The translations under genes were made by a program, and so were the position numbers. Positions 30,671 to 40,299 of a stretch of 64,000 nucleotides of DNA are shown here, in pieces. The stretch spans positions 2,901,501 through 2,965,500 of the forward strand of contig NZ_CP018221.1 of the NCBI RefSeq assembly GCF_001890385.1, written 5' to 3'. The notes under the pieces are model-generated. The model was not told the origin of the DNA. It made no database searches and worked only from the letters and a program-made list of their open reading frames with translations. Positions within the stretch are counted from its first letter, which is position 1; every line of letters begins with the position of its first letter. This stretch comes from Tardibacter chloracetimidivorans. Lineage in GTDB: Bacteria; Pseudomonadota; Alphaproteobacteria; Sphingomonadales; Sphingomonadaceae.

Positions 30671-32470
30671 ATGGTCCGGAGCTTCGAGGATTTTCCGAAT
30701 CTGGTGTCGATGTTCTTTTCCCGTGCGCGCCAGCACGGGGACGCCCCCTTTCTGTGGCGCAAGCATGGCGACGGTTGGCAGCCGACAAGCTGGGCCGAAA
30801 CCGCCCGGCAGGTCGCCTGCCTGGCCGAGGCGCTCGCCGGGCTCGGCCTGAACCGGGGAGACCGGGTGGCGCTGGTCTCCGAAAACCGCCCCGAATGGTG
30901 CATCGCGGACCTTGCGATCATGGCGGCGGGCTGCGTCACGGTGCCGACCTACACCACCAACACCGAGCGCGATCACCTGCACATATTGGAGAACGCGTGC
31001 GCCAAGGCCGTGTTCGTCTCCACGCCAAAGCTGGCGCGGACACTGTTGCCCGCCGTTGTGCAGTCGTCGGAATGCAGGACGGTGATCGGGTTCGAGCCGT
31101 TGCGCATCGGCCAGCAATCCGACGTGACTTTGTACGATCTCGATAGGCTGGTCGCCGATTGTCCGGCCGATGTCACGGCCGCCGAACAAAGGGCCGAAGC
31201 GCTGACGCGCGACGATCTCGCCTGCATCATCTATACGTCAGGTACCGGCGGCGCACCGCGCGGCGTGATGCAGCATCATGGCGGCATCCTCCACAATGTC
31301 GCGGGCTGCTTCGATATCATCGCCAATGATTTTCCGGACGGAACCGAAACCTTCCTGTCCTTCCTTCCGTTGAGCCATGCCTATGAGCATAGCGGCGGCC
31401 AGTTCCTGCCGATCGGGATCGGCGGGCAGATCTATTATGCCGAAGGGCTCGAAAAGCTTGCCTCCAACATCGAGGAGGTGCGCCCGACGATCATGGTCGT
31501 GGTGCCGCGCCTGTTCGAGGTGCTGCGCGCCCGCATGGTCAAGACGATCGAAAAGCAGGGCAAGGCGGCGCAGTGGATGCTGGAGCAGGCGCTGAGGCTG
31601 GGCCGCGTCCGCTATGAGCGGGGCCGTCTGCCGCTGTATGAAAAGCCGCTGGACCTGCTGCTGGAGCGAACCTTCCGCCCGAAAGTGCGCAACCGCTTCG
31701 GCGGGCGGATCAAGGCCATGGTTTCAGGCGGCGCGCCGCTCAACAGCGATGTGGGGCTGTTCTTCCAGTCGCTGGGGCTGACGCTGCTGCAAGGCTATGG
31801 CCAGACCGAGGCGTCGCCGGTGATCTCGTGCAACCGGCCGGGCGCGGGCATCCGCATGGACACGGTCGGCCCACCGCTGAAGGGGGTGGAGGTCCGCATC
31901 GCCGAAGACGGGGAAATCCTGGTCAGGGGCGAGCTGGTGATGCACGGCTATTGGCGCAACGACGCGGAAACGGCGCGGGTTCTGAAGCAGGGCTGGCTCC
32001 ATACCGGCGATGTCGGCCACCTCGACGATCGCGGGCGGCTGGTCATCACCGACCGCAAGAAGGACATCATCGTCAACGACAAGGGCGACAATGTCGCGCC
32101 GCAGCGGGTGGAGGGAATGCTCACCCTGCAGCCCGAGATTTTCCAGGCGATGGTGCATGGCGACCGGCGGCCGCATCTGGTCGGGCTGGTCGTTCCCGAT
32201 CCGGAATGGGCGAGGACCTGGGCGGCGGCGCGCGGGCTGCCGGATGATCCGGCCGCGCTCTCGACAAGCCATGAGTTCCAGCGCGCCATGATGGCGGCGG
32301 TGGACAGGGTCAACGCCAATCTTTCGGTCATCGAGCGGGTCAGGCGGATCATCCTCGCCGATGCGCCTTTCACGGTCGAGAACGAGCAGCTTACGCCGTC
32401 CCTCAAGATCAGGCGGCATGTGCTGCGCGGCGTCTACGCGGCGCGGCTGGAGGCGCTGTACCGGCAATGA
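30671..32470 (+). CDS. AMP-dependent synthetase, long-chain fatty-acyl-CoA ligase type
   Basis: A 599-residue adenylate-forming enzyme. The P-loop-like motif reads IIYTSGTGGAPRG where the consensus is YTSGTTGxPKG. The later motifs GYGQTEASPVIS, the HTGDVGHLDDRGRLVITDRKKDII block and the C-terminal hinge are intact. This is the FadD15-like group of long acyl-CoA ligases. ATG 30671 has GGAAG five bases ahead and is preferred to an in-frame GTG at 30647. The end overlaps ubiG by four bases. Confidence 0.9.
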   Translation: MVRSFEDFPNLVSMFFSRARQHGDAPFLWRKHGDGWQPTSWAETARQVACLAEALAGLGLNRGDRVALVSENRPEWCIADLAIMAAGCVTVPTYTTNTERDHLHILENACAKAVFVSTPKLARTLLPAVVQSSECRTVIGFEPLRIGQQSDVTLYDLDRLVADCPADVTAAEQRAEALTRDDLACIIYTSGTGGAPRGVMQHHGGILHNVAGCFDIIANDFPDGTETFLSFLPLSHAYEHSGGQFLPIGIGGQIYYAEGLEKLASNIEEVRPTIMVVVPRLFEVLRARMVKTIEKQGKAAQWMLEQALRLGRVRYERGRLPLYEKPLDLLLERTFRPKVRNRFGGRIKAMVSGGAPLNSDVGLFFQSLGLTLLQGYGQTEASPVISCNRPGAGIRMDTVGPPLKGVEVRIAEDGEILVRGELVMHGYWRNDAETARVLKQGWLHTGDVGHLDDRGRLVITDRKKDIIVNDKGDNVAPQRVEGMLTLQPEIFQAMVHGDRRPHLVGLVVPDPEWARTWAAARGLPDDPAALSTSHEFQRAMMAAVDRVNANLSVIERVRRIILADAPFTVENEQLTPSLKIRRHVLRGVYAARLEALYRQ

Positions 32471-33222
32471 CCGCCAGTGTAGAAGGGCCTATGACCGCCG
32501 CCACGATCAATCCGGACGAAGCCGCGCATTTCGGCAGGCTCGCCGCCGACTGGTGGAACTCGTCCGGCGAATCCGCGATGCTCCACCGGTTGAACCCGGT
32601 GCGGCTCGCCTATGTGCGCGAGCGCATCGATTCCCATTTCGGCGCATCCCGGCGCGACCGCCATCCGCTGGCGGGCAGGACGGCGCTGGACGTCGGTTGC
32701 GGCGCCGGCCTTCTGGCGGAGCCGCTCGCCCGGCTTGGCGCGAAGGTGACGGCGGTCGACGCCGCGCCGGAGAACATCGCAGTCGCCCGGAGCCACGCCG
32801 CCGAAATGGGTCTGGAGATCGACTATCGCGCGGGCGAGGTCGGGGCCTTGCGCGATGAAGGCCCCCGGTTCGATCTGGTCACCGCGATGGAGGTGGTCGA
32901 GCATGTCAGCGACGTGCCCGCCTTCATTGCGGCGCTTGCCGCGCTGGTGAAGCCCGATGGGCTTGTCGTGCTTTCCACTCCCAACCGCACCGCCGCCGCG
33001 CGGCTCGCGATGATCACGCTCGGCGAGGGGCTGAAGATGATCCCGCGGGGGACACATGACTGGTCCAGCTTTCTGACGCCCGATGAGCTGGAGCAGTATC
33101 TGCTGAACGCAGGGCTGAAGGTGTCGGACCGAAAAGGGTTGGGCTTTTCGCCCGCGCGGGGATTTGTGCTGAGCGACGATCTGACGCTCAACTATCTGAT
33201 GGCCGCGACGCCTGCCCATTAG
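32467..33222 (+). CDS. ubiG: 3-demethylubiquinone 3-O-methyltransferase UbiG
   Basis: A 251-residue SAM-dependent methyltransferase acting twice in ubiquinone synthesis. It has the UbiG start AAHFGRLAADWWN, motif I DVGCGAGLLAEPLARLGAKVTAVD at about residues 76-99, and the GTHDWSSFLTPDEL segment typical of UbiG. ATG 32467 overlaps the upstream stop; ATG 32491 would start nearer the conserved region and is an alternative. Confidence 0.93.
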   Translation: MTASVEGPMTAATINPDEAAHFGRLAADWWNSSGESAMLHRLNPVRLAYVRERIDSHFGASRRDRHPLAGRTALDVGCGAGLLAEPLARLGAKVTAVDAAPENIAVARSHAAEMGLEIDYRAGEVGALRDEGPRFDLVTAMEVVEHVSDVPAFIAALAALVKPDGLVVLSTPNRTAAARLAMITLGEGLKMIPRGTHDWSSFLTPDELEQYLLNAGLKVSDRKGLGFSPARGFVLSDDLTLNYLMAATPAH

Positions 33223-33330
33223 CCGTTCCGCCCCTTCGTTTCGCATGGTTAATCTGCTATTTCAGTGAGCCCCGGCCGGAGCGGCGTCTTCCCGCCCCGG
33301 CGGGTGCGGAGATTCACGAGGAGTAGCGGC

Positions 33331-33993
33331 ATGACACTTTCCATCGGCAGCACGGCGCCGGATTTCACGGCGCAGACCACCCAGGGCGAAATCCGCTTTC
33401 ATGACTGGATCGGCGACAGCTGGTGCGTGCTCTTCTCGCACCCCAAGGACTTCACGCCGGTCTGCACGACCGAGCTTGGCTATCTGGCGCGAATCCAGCC
33501 CGAGTTCGAAAAGCGCAACTGCAAGATCATCGGCCTGTCGGTAGACCCCGTGGGCGACCATGATCGCTGGCTCGCCGACATCAAGGACGCGACCGGAGGC
33601 GAGGTCCGCTACCCGATCATCGGCGATCATGACCTGAACGTCGCCAAGCTCTACGGAATGCTCCCGGCGGGTGAAGCGGGGACGTCCGAAGGCAGGACGG
33701 CGGCCACCAACCAGACGGTGCGCACCGTCTTCCTGATCGGGCCGGACAAGCTCATCAAGGCGATGCTGCTCTATCCGATGAGCAGCGGCCGCAATTTCGA
33801 CGAAGTGCTTCGCCTGCTCGATTCCTGCCAGCTTACCGCCAGGCACAAGGTCGCCACCCCCGTCAACTGGAGGCATGGCGAGGATGTGATCATCGTGCCC
33901 TCGGTCGGCGAAGAGGAAGCGCGCGAACGCTTCCCCGGCGGCTGGAAGGCGGTGAAGCCCTATCTTCGCATGGTGCCGCAACCGATCGACTGA
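33331..33993 (+). CDS. 1-Cys peroxiredoxin (Prx6 type)
   Basis: A 220-residue peroxiredoxin reducing hydroperoxides. The peroxidatic cysteine is Cys45 in HPKDFTPVCTTEL, with the upstream Pro-Thr of the active site. No resolving cysteine is obvious in the usual C-terminal place. The long C-terminal domain (TPVNWRHGEDVIIVPSV) is of the Prx6 group. A purine-rich GAGGAG precedes ATG 33331. The persulfide dioxygenase-rhodanese gene follows 17 bases later, a redox/sulfur pair. Confidence 0.92.
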   Translation: MTLSIGSTAPDFTAQTTQGEIRFHDWIGDSWCVLFSHPKDFTPVCTTELGYLARIQPEFEKRNCKIIGLSVDPVGDHDRWLADIKDATGGEVRYPIIGDHDLNVAKLYGMLPAGEAGTSEGRTAATNQTVRTVFLIGPDKLIKAMLLYPMSSGRNFDEVLRLLDSCQLTARHKVATPVNWRHGEDVIIVPSVGEEEARERFPGGWKAVKPYLRMVPQPID

Positions 33994-34010
33994 CCTGGGG
34001 GAGGCGGCGC

Positions 34011-35066
34011 ATGTTCTTTGAGCAGATCGCGGACGGCGAGGGTTGCCAATCCTATTTCATAGGGTGCGAAAAGAGCTGCGTCGCGGCCATCATCGATCCC
34101 GCGCTGGGGCAGGCCAACCGCTATGTCGGCCTGTCTCACCGCAGCGGCCTGCGGGTGCGGTTCATCATCGACACCCACACCCATGCGGATCATTTCTCCG
34201 CCGTGCGGCAATTGAAGCAGGAATTCGGCGCGGCTACGGTCATGCACCGCGAAAGCCCCTCGCCTCATGTCGACATTCGGGTGGAGGACGGCCACCTGCT
34301 GCCGCTGGGCGAACTGCGGCTCAACATGATCCACACGCCGGGCCACACGCGCGACTCCATGTGCGTCCATGTCGAAGACCGGGTCTTTACCGGCGATACG
34401 CTGCTGATCGGCGGCACCGGCCGTACCGATCTTCCGACTGGCGACGCCGAACAGCTTTATGACAGCCTTTTCGACAAGCTGCTGAAGCTGGATGGTGAGA
34501 CGCTGGTCTATCCGGCGCATGACTATAAGGGTCTGGGCCATACGACGATCGCGGCGGAGTTGGCCAACAATCCCCGGCTTCAAAAGCGCGAGCGCGCTGC
34601 CTTCGTCGAGATGATGCGCGGGCTCAATCTCGGCGCGCCGCGTCATCTGACCGAAGCGCTTCGTACTAATATCTCGGGCGGAAAGACGGTGCGGCAGCTT
34701 CTGGCCGAGGCGGCGTCGGCCATTCCGTTCATGTCGCTGGAGGAGCTTTCGCGGCGGATCGGCCGGCAGCGCAACGATTTCGTGATCCTCGACGTGCGCG
34801 AACGCGACGCCTATGGGCGCGGCCATGTGCCGGGTGCGCGCCACCTCGCGCGCGGCCAGCTCGAGATCAGGATCGACGAGACCTTTCCCGATCCGGATCT
34901 CGAAATCCTGACGGTCTGCGAATTCGGCAAGATTTCCACCCTGGCGGCGGCGACCCTGCGCGAGCTTGGCTTCCGTCGCGTGACCGCGCTTGACGGAGGG
35001 ATGAAGTCCTGGCGCGAAAGCGGCTATCCTGTCGAGACGGGCGAGGAACCGGCACTGCTGATCTGA
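34011..35066 (+). CDS. MBL-fold persulfide dioxygenase fused to a rhodanese domain
   Basis: A 351-residue two-domain protein. Residues 1-240 are an ETHE1-like metallo-beta-lactamase fold: metal motif HTHADH at 56-61, HTPGHTRDSM, the FTGDTLLIGGTGRTDL segment, and a late His in YPAHDYKG. Residues about 250-345 are a rhodanese domain with a cysteine in LTVCEFGKIS. The loop is not the classical CRxGxR, so sulfurtransferase activity is uncertain. ETHE1 enzymes oxidise glutathione persulfide to sulfite; the fused rhodanese could supply or accept the persulfide. Confidence 0.88.
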   Translation: MFFEQIADGEGCQSYFIGCEKSCVAAIIDPALGQANRYVGLSHRSGLRVRFIIDTHTHADHFSAVRQLKQEFGAATVMHRESPSPHVDIRVEDGHLLPLGELRLNMIHTPGHTRDSMCVHVEDRVFTGDTLLIGGTGRTDLPTGDAEQLYDSLFDKLLKLDGETLVYPAHDYKGLGHTTIAAELANNPRLQKRERAAFVEMMRGLNLGAPRHLTEALRTNISGGKTVRQLLAEAASAIPFMSLEELSRRIGRQRNDFVILDVRERDAYGRGHVPGARHLARGQLEIRIDETFPDPDLEILTVCEFGKISTLAAATLRELGFRRVTALDGGMKSWRESGYPVETGEEPALLI

Positions 35067-35144
35067 GGACCGCAACGCTCTGTCCTGAAAGCGGTTTGTT
35101 CCATTCCCGTCTCATGGGAAACGGTCGGCGCACAGGGGACGCTT

Positions 35145-36056
35145 ATGGGTTGGAAGACTGGCTGGTTCGGCGCGCTCCTGCTGGGCGGGTTGCTGGCCGC
35201 CTGCGCGTCCGTTCCGCCGCCGCCCCCGACACCCGAACCCGTCCGGCCGCCGCCGGAGCCGCGCCCCCCTTATGGCGCGGCGCTGAACCTGCCGGTGCCC
35301 AATCCCGGTCCCGACGGGCAATTCGCGACCGTCAACAGCGACATCGGCCCCAAGGAGACGATCTGGCATCTGCGCGCTGCGTTCAACGTCGCGGCGCTTG
35401 CGTGCGGCGACGGCAAGGCGATTACGAGCGCCTACAACCGCTTTCTCGCCGATCGCAAACAGGTGCTGAAAAAGGCCTGGGCGGCGGAGACGTCGCGGCA
35501 CGGTCGGGCGACGCTGGACCGGCACATGACCCTTCTTTACAATTACTTCGCGCAGCCGCCCGCCCTGCCCGGATTCTGCCGTGCCGCCAGCGCCGAGGTG
35601 ATTCGGCTGAGCGCGGTTCCGCCGGCCGATTTCGAGAGCTATGCCGGCGCGGCGCTTGCACGGCTGGAAGCGCCGATCGTCGCCTTCTACCGGGCCTATC
35701 ACCAGTATCGGGAAGATCTGGCCGCGTGGCGCGCGACCCACGGCAAAGAGGCTGCGGCTGCAAGCGCGGCGTCCCCGACGGCGGAGGGTGTTGCCGCAGA
35801 CAATCCCGGAACGGGCGAGGGGTGGCGAATCCAGATCGGCGCCTATACGGGCCGAAAGGCTGCGGAAGCGGCGTGGGAACAGGTGAGAAGGTCAGCCCCC
35901 GGCCTCGCGGCTTACCGGCCCTATTATGAGGAGGTGCCCGGGCGAAGGAGGCTCGTCAGGGTGCAGCTCGGCAGCGGGAGCAGCCGGGCGGCGGCGCTGG
36001 CGCTTTGCGCGTCCGCTGCGGCCGGCGGCTTCGATTGCCTGCCGGTCAACCGCTAG
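35145..36056 (+). CDS. SPOR-domain lipoprotein
   Basis: A 303-residue protein with a lipoprotein signal (LLGGLLAAC, lipid Cys20) and a following proline-rich linker. The middle region is helical and unrecognised. The C-terminal 80 residues, starting WRIQIGAYTG, form a SPOR domain that normally binds denuded peptidoglycan at division sites. The likely place is the outer-membrane inner face, contacting the septal wall. Function beyond that is not readable. Confidence 0.8.
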   Translation: MGWKTGWFGALLLGGLLAACASVPPPPPTPEPVRPPPEPRPPYGAALNLPVPNPGPDGQFATVNSDIGPKETIWHLRAAFNVAALACGDGKAITSAYNRFLADRKQVLKKAWAAETSRHGRATLDRHMTLLYNYFAQPPALPGFCRAASAEVIRLSAVPPADFESYAGAALARLEAPIVAFYRAYHQYREDLAAWRATHGKEAAAASAASPTAEGVAADNPGTGEGWRIQIGAYTGRKAAEAAWEQVRRSAPGLAAYRPYYEEVPGRRRLVRVQLGSGSSRAAALALCASAAAGGFDCLPVNR

Positions 36057-36062
36057 CCAGGC

Positions 36063-36989
36063 GTGCTCCAGGTCGTTCACCATCCCGGCTATGTCTCGCC
36101 AGCCGCGCCCGGCAGCCGCTTCACCTTCGACAAATACGGGCTGGTGATGGAAGCGCTGGCGGCGGCGGGCCGGGCCTTCGCGCTTCATGAACCCCGGCCG
36201 ATGGAGCGTCACTGGATAGAGGCGGTGCATGATCCTGCCTATGTCGAGGAGGTGCTGTCCTCGACCGTGCCTTCGTCCAAGGAACGGCGTATCGGCTTTC
36301 CGGTCACTGCGCGGGTGGCCAGGCGGTCGCTTCTCTCATCAGGCGGCACCTGGCTGGCGGCGCGGCTGGCGCTGCGCCATGGCCATGCCGCCAACAGCGC
36401 GGGCGGGAGCCACCACGCGCAGGCGGCGACCGGTGCGGGCTATTGCGTGTTCAACGACCTTGCGATCGCCGCCAATCGCCTGCTGGCGGAAGGCGATGCC
36501 GCCCGCATCCTCATTCTCGATCTCGATGTCCATCAGGGGGACGGAACCGCTCTGCTGCTTGCAGGGCGGCCCGACGTCTTCACGCTCTCGGCCCACGCCG
36601 AGGCGAACTATCCCGCGCGGAAAGCCGAGTCCTCGCTGGACATCGCCTTGCCCGACGGCGTGCGCGACGGCGAATATCTGGCGATGCTGGGCGATGTGCT
36701 GCCGCGCGTGCTGGATGATTTCCGGCCCGACCTCATCCTCTATCAGGCCGGGGTCGATTCTCATGCCGCCGACAGGCTGGGGCGGCTCTCGCTGACCGAC
36801 GCCGGACTTGAGGCCCGCGACCGCCTTGCGATGCGCGCCGCGCGCCTCAGGGGAATTCCGCTCGCAAGCACGCTAGGCGGCGGCTATGGCGAGGATCGCA
36901 TGGCGGTGGCCAGACGGCATGCGGCATCCATGCTGGCGCTGGCCGACGAGAACATGCTGACGCACCCCGCTCTAGAAGCTGAAGGATAG
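36063..36989 (+). CDS. Histone deacetylase-family zinc hydrolase
   Basis: A 308-residue arginase-fold enzyme. The motif set is complete: SHHAQAATGAGYCVFNDLAIA with the catalytic His pair, the metal ligands in ILDLDVHQGDG, and YQAGVDSHAADRLG. Bacterial members deacetylate acetylpolyamines, acetoin-related compounds or lysines; which one applies here is unknown. GTG 36063 starts seven bases after the SPOR gene. The stop overlaps the convergent autotransporter end by 18 bases. Confidence 0.88.
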   Translation: MLQVVHHPGYVSPAAPGSRFTFDKYGLVMEALAAAGRAFALHEPRPMERHWIEAVHDPAYVEEVLSSTVPSSKERRIGFPVTARVARRSLLSSGGTWLAARLALRHGHAANSAGGSHHAQAATGAGYCVFNDLAIAANRLLAEGDAARILILDLDVHQGDGTALLLAGRPDVFTLSAHAEANYPARKAESSLDIALPDGVRDGEYLAMLGDVLPRVLDDFRPDLILYQAGVDSHAADRLGRLSLTDAGLEARDRLAMRAARLRGIPLASTLGGGYGEDRMAVARRHAASMLALADENMLTHPALEAEG

Positions 36990-39767
36990 CGTCGCCTTGG
37001 CGGCATGGTCCTGCGACCGGTTGCCGACGACGCCTGCATAGCGTGCGCCGACCGTCAGCCGACGCGCGACCAGCCAGTCGAGCCCGCCATCGATCAGGAA
37101 GCTGTCGCGATCGAGCGGGGCTCCCGCCACGGTGAACGCCTGGCCACCCGCGCGGAAGGTCGACGAGGCGGTCGGCTCCAGTTCGTTGAACGCCCGCCGC
37201 CAGCCGAGTTGCAGATTGGCGGCGAGCGGCGACTCCTCGCCGAACCGTGCCTCCGCCCGCATGCCCAGTGTCGTGAAATGGACGTCGCGGTCGCGGCCAT
37301 GGACGCTGAGTGCCGCCTCGCCCCCCTGTTCGGCGAAGGCTTCGGTCGTCGTCCAGAGCGCGGTCAGGCCGGCGAACGGCTCAAGCGCGAACCGCCCGAG
37401 AGCGACGCGATAGCCGGCTTCGGTGAAGAACTGGACAACCGAGCCGTCATAGCGCGCCGTGGCGCTGTCGGTGAAGCCGCGGAAGGCGATGGTGCGGCTG
37501 GTGTCGAGGTCGAGCCAAGCATAGCCGAGGCCGGCGCGCAGCCGCAGCGCCCCAGCGCCGACGCCGCCGTAGATCGCCGCATGGGCGGAATCGATGTTCC
37601 CGTCCGAGCCGCGATCGGTGACCGCCAGATCGGTCTTGCTGGCGCCCCCGGCGATGCCGAGCACGACATGTTCGCCAAGCCGTGCCTCGCCGCCCATCAG
37701 CCAGCCGTCGGTCTCGCGATCGAGCCGGGCAGCGTTGCCGCTTGCGTCCGTATCGCCCCAGGAGCCGAGCCACTGGCCCCAGAGCGAAAAGCGCTCACCA
37801 TCGGCGCTGCCGCCCGTCCGGCTGCGGTCGAGCAGCGTCTGGCGCACCAGACCCGCATCGGTGACGGCCGCAGCGACCGCGCTTGCGTGGATTTCGCCCG
37901 AAAGCTGGTCGAAGGCGGCCTGCGCCTGCGCCACGCTCGCGCCCACAAGATTGGCGTAGACGGCACTGTCGGGCGCGAAGGCCTGATCGACGGCGGCGCC
38001 GGCGGCGCGCTGGTTGCGCGTGACGCCCGCCGAGGCGAAGCTGAGATCGTTGCGGATGAGCGTGAGCGTCACCGAATCGGCGGCATAGGCGAGGCTCGGC
38101 GTCAGAAAGGCGAGGTTGGAGGTGACCGCGTCGAACGTGCCGTCGACCGCGCCGCCGGCGGTGATGATCGCATAGTCGGTCACCGGCTGATAGTCGCCTG
38201 CTTCGGCCAGAACCTGGACGGTGCCGCCTTCGATGGTGACGTCGCCCGTGACCGCGAGCCGATCGCTGGCGCCCGCGGCATCAACCTCCACTTGGTAGAA
38301 GGAGCCCTCCTCGAAGCGGGCGAAGGTTGCGACGCTGAGCGTGCCGATCGAATTGCCGGGCGCAGCCGTCGCGTTGTTGCGGACGATGAGGCCCCCCAGC
38401 GTGCCGGTGCCGCCGATCTCGGCCCCGCTCATGACGGCTGCGATCGAGCTGCCGATGGAACCGTTGACGGCGAGCCGGCCTTCCTGGACCACGGTCGCGC
38501 CCGAGAGGCTGTTGTTGCCGGCGAGGTTGAGAATGCCGGCGCCCTGCTTCACCAGGCTGCCCACGCCGTCGACCACGCCGCTCAACGTCACATCCGCGCT
38601 GGTGTTGACGATGCCGCCGGCAGTGCCAACGGTGATGCCGTTCGCAAGGGTGCCGCCGCCGGTGACGGCGAGCATGCCGCCGAGCAGGTCGACATCGCCG
38701 GTGCCGAGCGCACCCGCGCCGGTGATCTCGAGCGTGCTGCCATCGACGACCACGCCGCCGGAAAAGCTGTTGTCGCCGCTGAGCGCGAGACGGCCGCCAC
38801 CCTCGACGATCACGCCGCCCGTGCCGCTGATCGGGCCTGAGAAGCCGCCATTGCCGGTGCTGGTGTCGACGAAGGCGCCGCCGTCCTCGACCGCCACGGC
38901 GGACGGGACGATATTGCCACCAAAGCTGCCGCCCGACAGCCGGAGCGTGCCGCCGTCGAAGGTGATGAGATCTTCGTCCACCACGTCATCGTCCAGCGTG
39001 AAGAAGGACTGGCTGTCATCGATCTTGGCGGGTCCCGGGGGATCGAGATCGGGGTCGGCAGTGAATTGGCCGCCGACGAAGCTGATCATCCGGTCGGTAA
39101 GTGCACGGAGCGCCGGTGTCGCATCGTAGAAGCTCTGCTGAAAGGTGTTGGTGTCGAAGTAGGTGAGCAGCCGGGCATCCAGCGCGTTCGTCAGCGTGCC
39201 TCTGTCGAAGGCGATGCCGGAACCGCCGCCGCCGCCATTGGCTTCGGAAGTGGTGAAGAAGATGCCGTTGCCCGGGCTCGTCACAGTGCCGGCGGCCGGC
39301 ACGTAGAAGCCGGTATTCAGATCATCGACGATCAGATTGGCGCCGTTGAAGGTGGCGGTGACATATTGGGTGCCGATGCTGCCTGCGGGCAGCGGCACAT
39401 CACCGCCGCCGGCAGCGGCGATGACATCGATGACCGACTGGTTGCGCGCCGCGAAGCCGGAATGTTCGCCGAGCAGGAACAGGCTGCCGCTTGCTTGCAT
39501 ATAGTCGAGGTAGTTGCTCTGCTCGTCCACGCTCAGGGCAGGAGAGATGCGGACGTCCCAGACCTGATCATAGGCCAGCGAGCCGGTGCCGTCCGCAACC
39601 GTCGTGACGGTGTAGCCGGCATGTTCAAGGCGAAGCTTCAGACCCGCGCCTGCGCTGCCGCTGCTATCGCTGCCGATGACGAGCGCGGTGCCCGCGGCCA
39701 GGGCCGAGATGGAAGTGGACAGCAGGCACAGGCCCGCCAGCGAACACGAAAACAACGCGCGAGGCAT
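36972..39767 (-). CDS. Autotransporter (type Va) with unusual N-terminal alpha/beta domain
   Basis: A 931-residue outer-membrane protein. A signal peptide spans about residues 1-25. Residues about 26-260 look like a Rossmann or glutamine-amidotransferase-like fold (ALVIGSDSSG, LFLLGEHSGF, GIFFTTSEANGGG). Residues about 290-620 are Gly/Ala/Ser/Thr-rich beta-helix repeats of the autotransporter-associated strand type. The last 280 residues are an autotransporter beta-barrel ending in SFSF with the terminal Phe needed for insertion. The frame extends upstream to 39983 but ATG 39767 carries the signal peptide. The passenger function is unknown. Confidence 0.88.
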   Translation of the reverse strand: MPRALFSCSLAGLCLLSTSISALAAGTALVIGSDSSGSAGAGLKLRLEHAGYTVTTVADGTGSLAYDQVWDVRISPALSVDEQSNYLDYMQASGSLFLLGEHSGFAARNQSVIDVIAAAGGGDVPLPAGSIGTQYVTATFNGANLIVDDLNTGFYVPAAGTVTSPGNGIFFTTSEANGGGGGSGIAFDRGTLTNALDARLLTYFDTNTFQQSFYDATPALRALTDRMISFVGGQFTADPDLDPPGPAKIDDSQSFFTLDDDVVDEDLITFDGGTLRLSGGSFGGNIVPSAVAVEDGGAFVDTSTGNGGFSGPISGTGGVIVEGGGRLALSGDNSFSGGVVVDGSTLEITGAGALGTGDVDLLGGMLAVTGGGTLANGITVGTAGGIVNTSADVTLSGVVDGVGSLVKQGAGILNLAGNNSLSGATVVQEGRLAVNGSIGSSIAAVMSGAEIGGTGTLGGLIVRNNATAAPGNSIGTLSVATFARFEEGSFYQVEVDAAGASDRLAVTGDVTIEGGTVQVLAEAGDYQPVTDYAIITAGGAVDGTFDAVTSNLAFLTPSLAYAADSVTLTLIRNDLSFASAGVTRNQRAAGAAVDQAFAPDSAVYANLVGASVAQAQAAFDQLSGEIHASAVAAAVTDAGLVRQTLLDRSRTGGSADGERFSLWGQWLGSWGDTDASGNAARLDRETDGWLMGGEARLGEHVVLGIAGGASKTDLAVTDRGSDGNIDSAHAAIYGGVGAGALRLRAGLGYAWLDLDTSRTIAFRGFTDSATARYDGSVVQFFTEAGYRVALGRFALEPFAGLTALWTTTEAFAEQGGEAALSVHGRDRDVHFTTLGMRAEARFGEESPLAANLQLGWRRAFNELEPTASSTFRAGGQAFTVAGAPLDRDSFLIDGGLDWLVARRLTVGARYAGVVGNRSQDHAAKATLSFSF

Positions 39768-39855
39768 ATTCTTCCCCAAATAAGGTCGAGCCTCGGCGTT
39801 CTGTCCTGCAATGGTTAATTTGGTATTATCCGGGCGGGAAATCCGGTGGTGCCCT

Positions 39856-40266
39856 CTAATCGAGCGCCTGCGCCTCGATCGCGTGCATGGCCTCGTCCGA
39901 AAGGCCGAAATGATGGCCCACCTCATGCACCAGCACATGGGTGACGAGCGCTTCCAGGCTTTCCCCGCTTTCAGCCCATTCATCGAGGATCGGGCGACGG
40001 TAGAGGTGGATCATGTCGGGCAGGCTTCCCGAAAGATCGATCGATTTGTCGCCCACCGGACGGCCGCTGTAGAGGCCCAATATGTCGAAGGGCGATTCCA
40101 GGCCCATCTCCGCGATCACTTCGGAATCCGGAAACTCCTCCACCCTCAACACCACGCCGTCCAGATGCGAACGGAAGATGTCCGGCAGGCGGCCGATCGC
40201 GGCGCGGGCAAGCGTCTCGATCTCCTCAAGCGTCGGCGCAAGATGGGCGGCGGAAGACATTCCCAT
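39856..40266 (-). CDS. Minimal zincin metallopeptidase-family protein
   Basis: A 136-residue protein with the zinc motif HEVGHHFGLSDE (HExxHxxGxxDE) at about residues 113-124. The short chain places it in the possible zinc metallopeptidase family found as a stand-alone domain in alphaproteobacteria and actinobacteria. It has no signal peptide, so it is cytosolic, and its substrate is unknown. It follows dnaA on the same strand with 33 bases between. Confidence 0.85.
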   Translation of the reverse strand: MGMSSAAHLAPTLEEIETLARAAIGRLPDIFRSHLDGVVLRVEEFPDSEVIAEMGLESPFDILGLYSGRPVGDKSIDLSGSLPDMIHLYRRPILDEWAESGESLEALVTHVLVHEVGHHFGLSDEAMHAIEAQALD

Positions 40267-40299
40267 GGAATAGGCGTGGTGCGGCCCGGTTGAAAGGGC

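Noticed and set aside
37005..38840. A 611-codon open frame on the plus strand opposite the autotransporter
   Set aside because: No recognisable domain and shadow composition; the minus strand has signal peptide, repeats and a C-terminal barrel.
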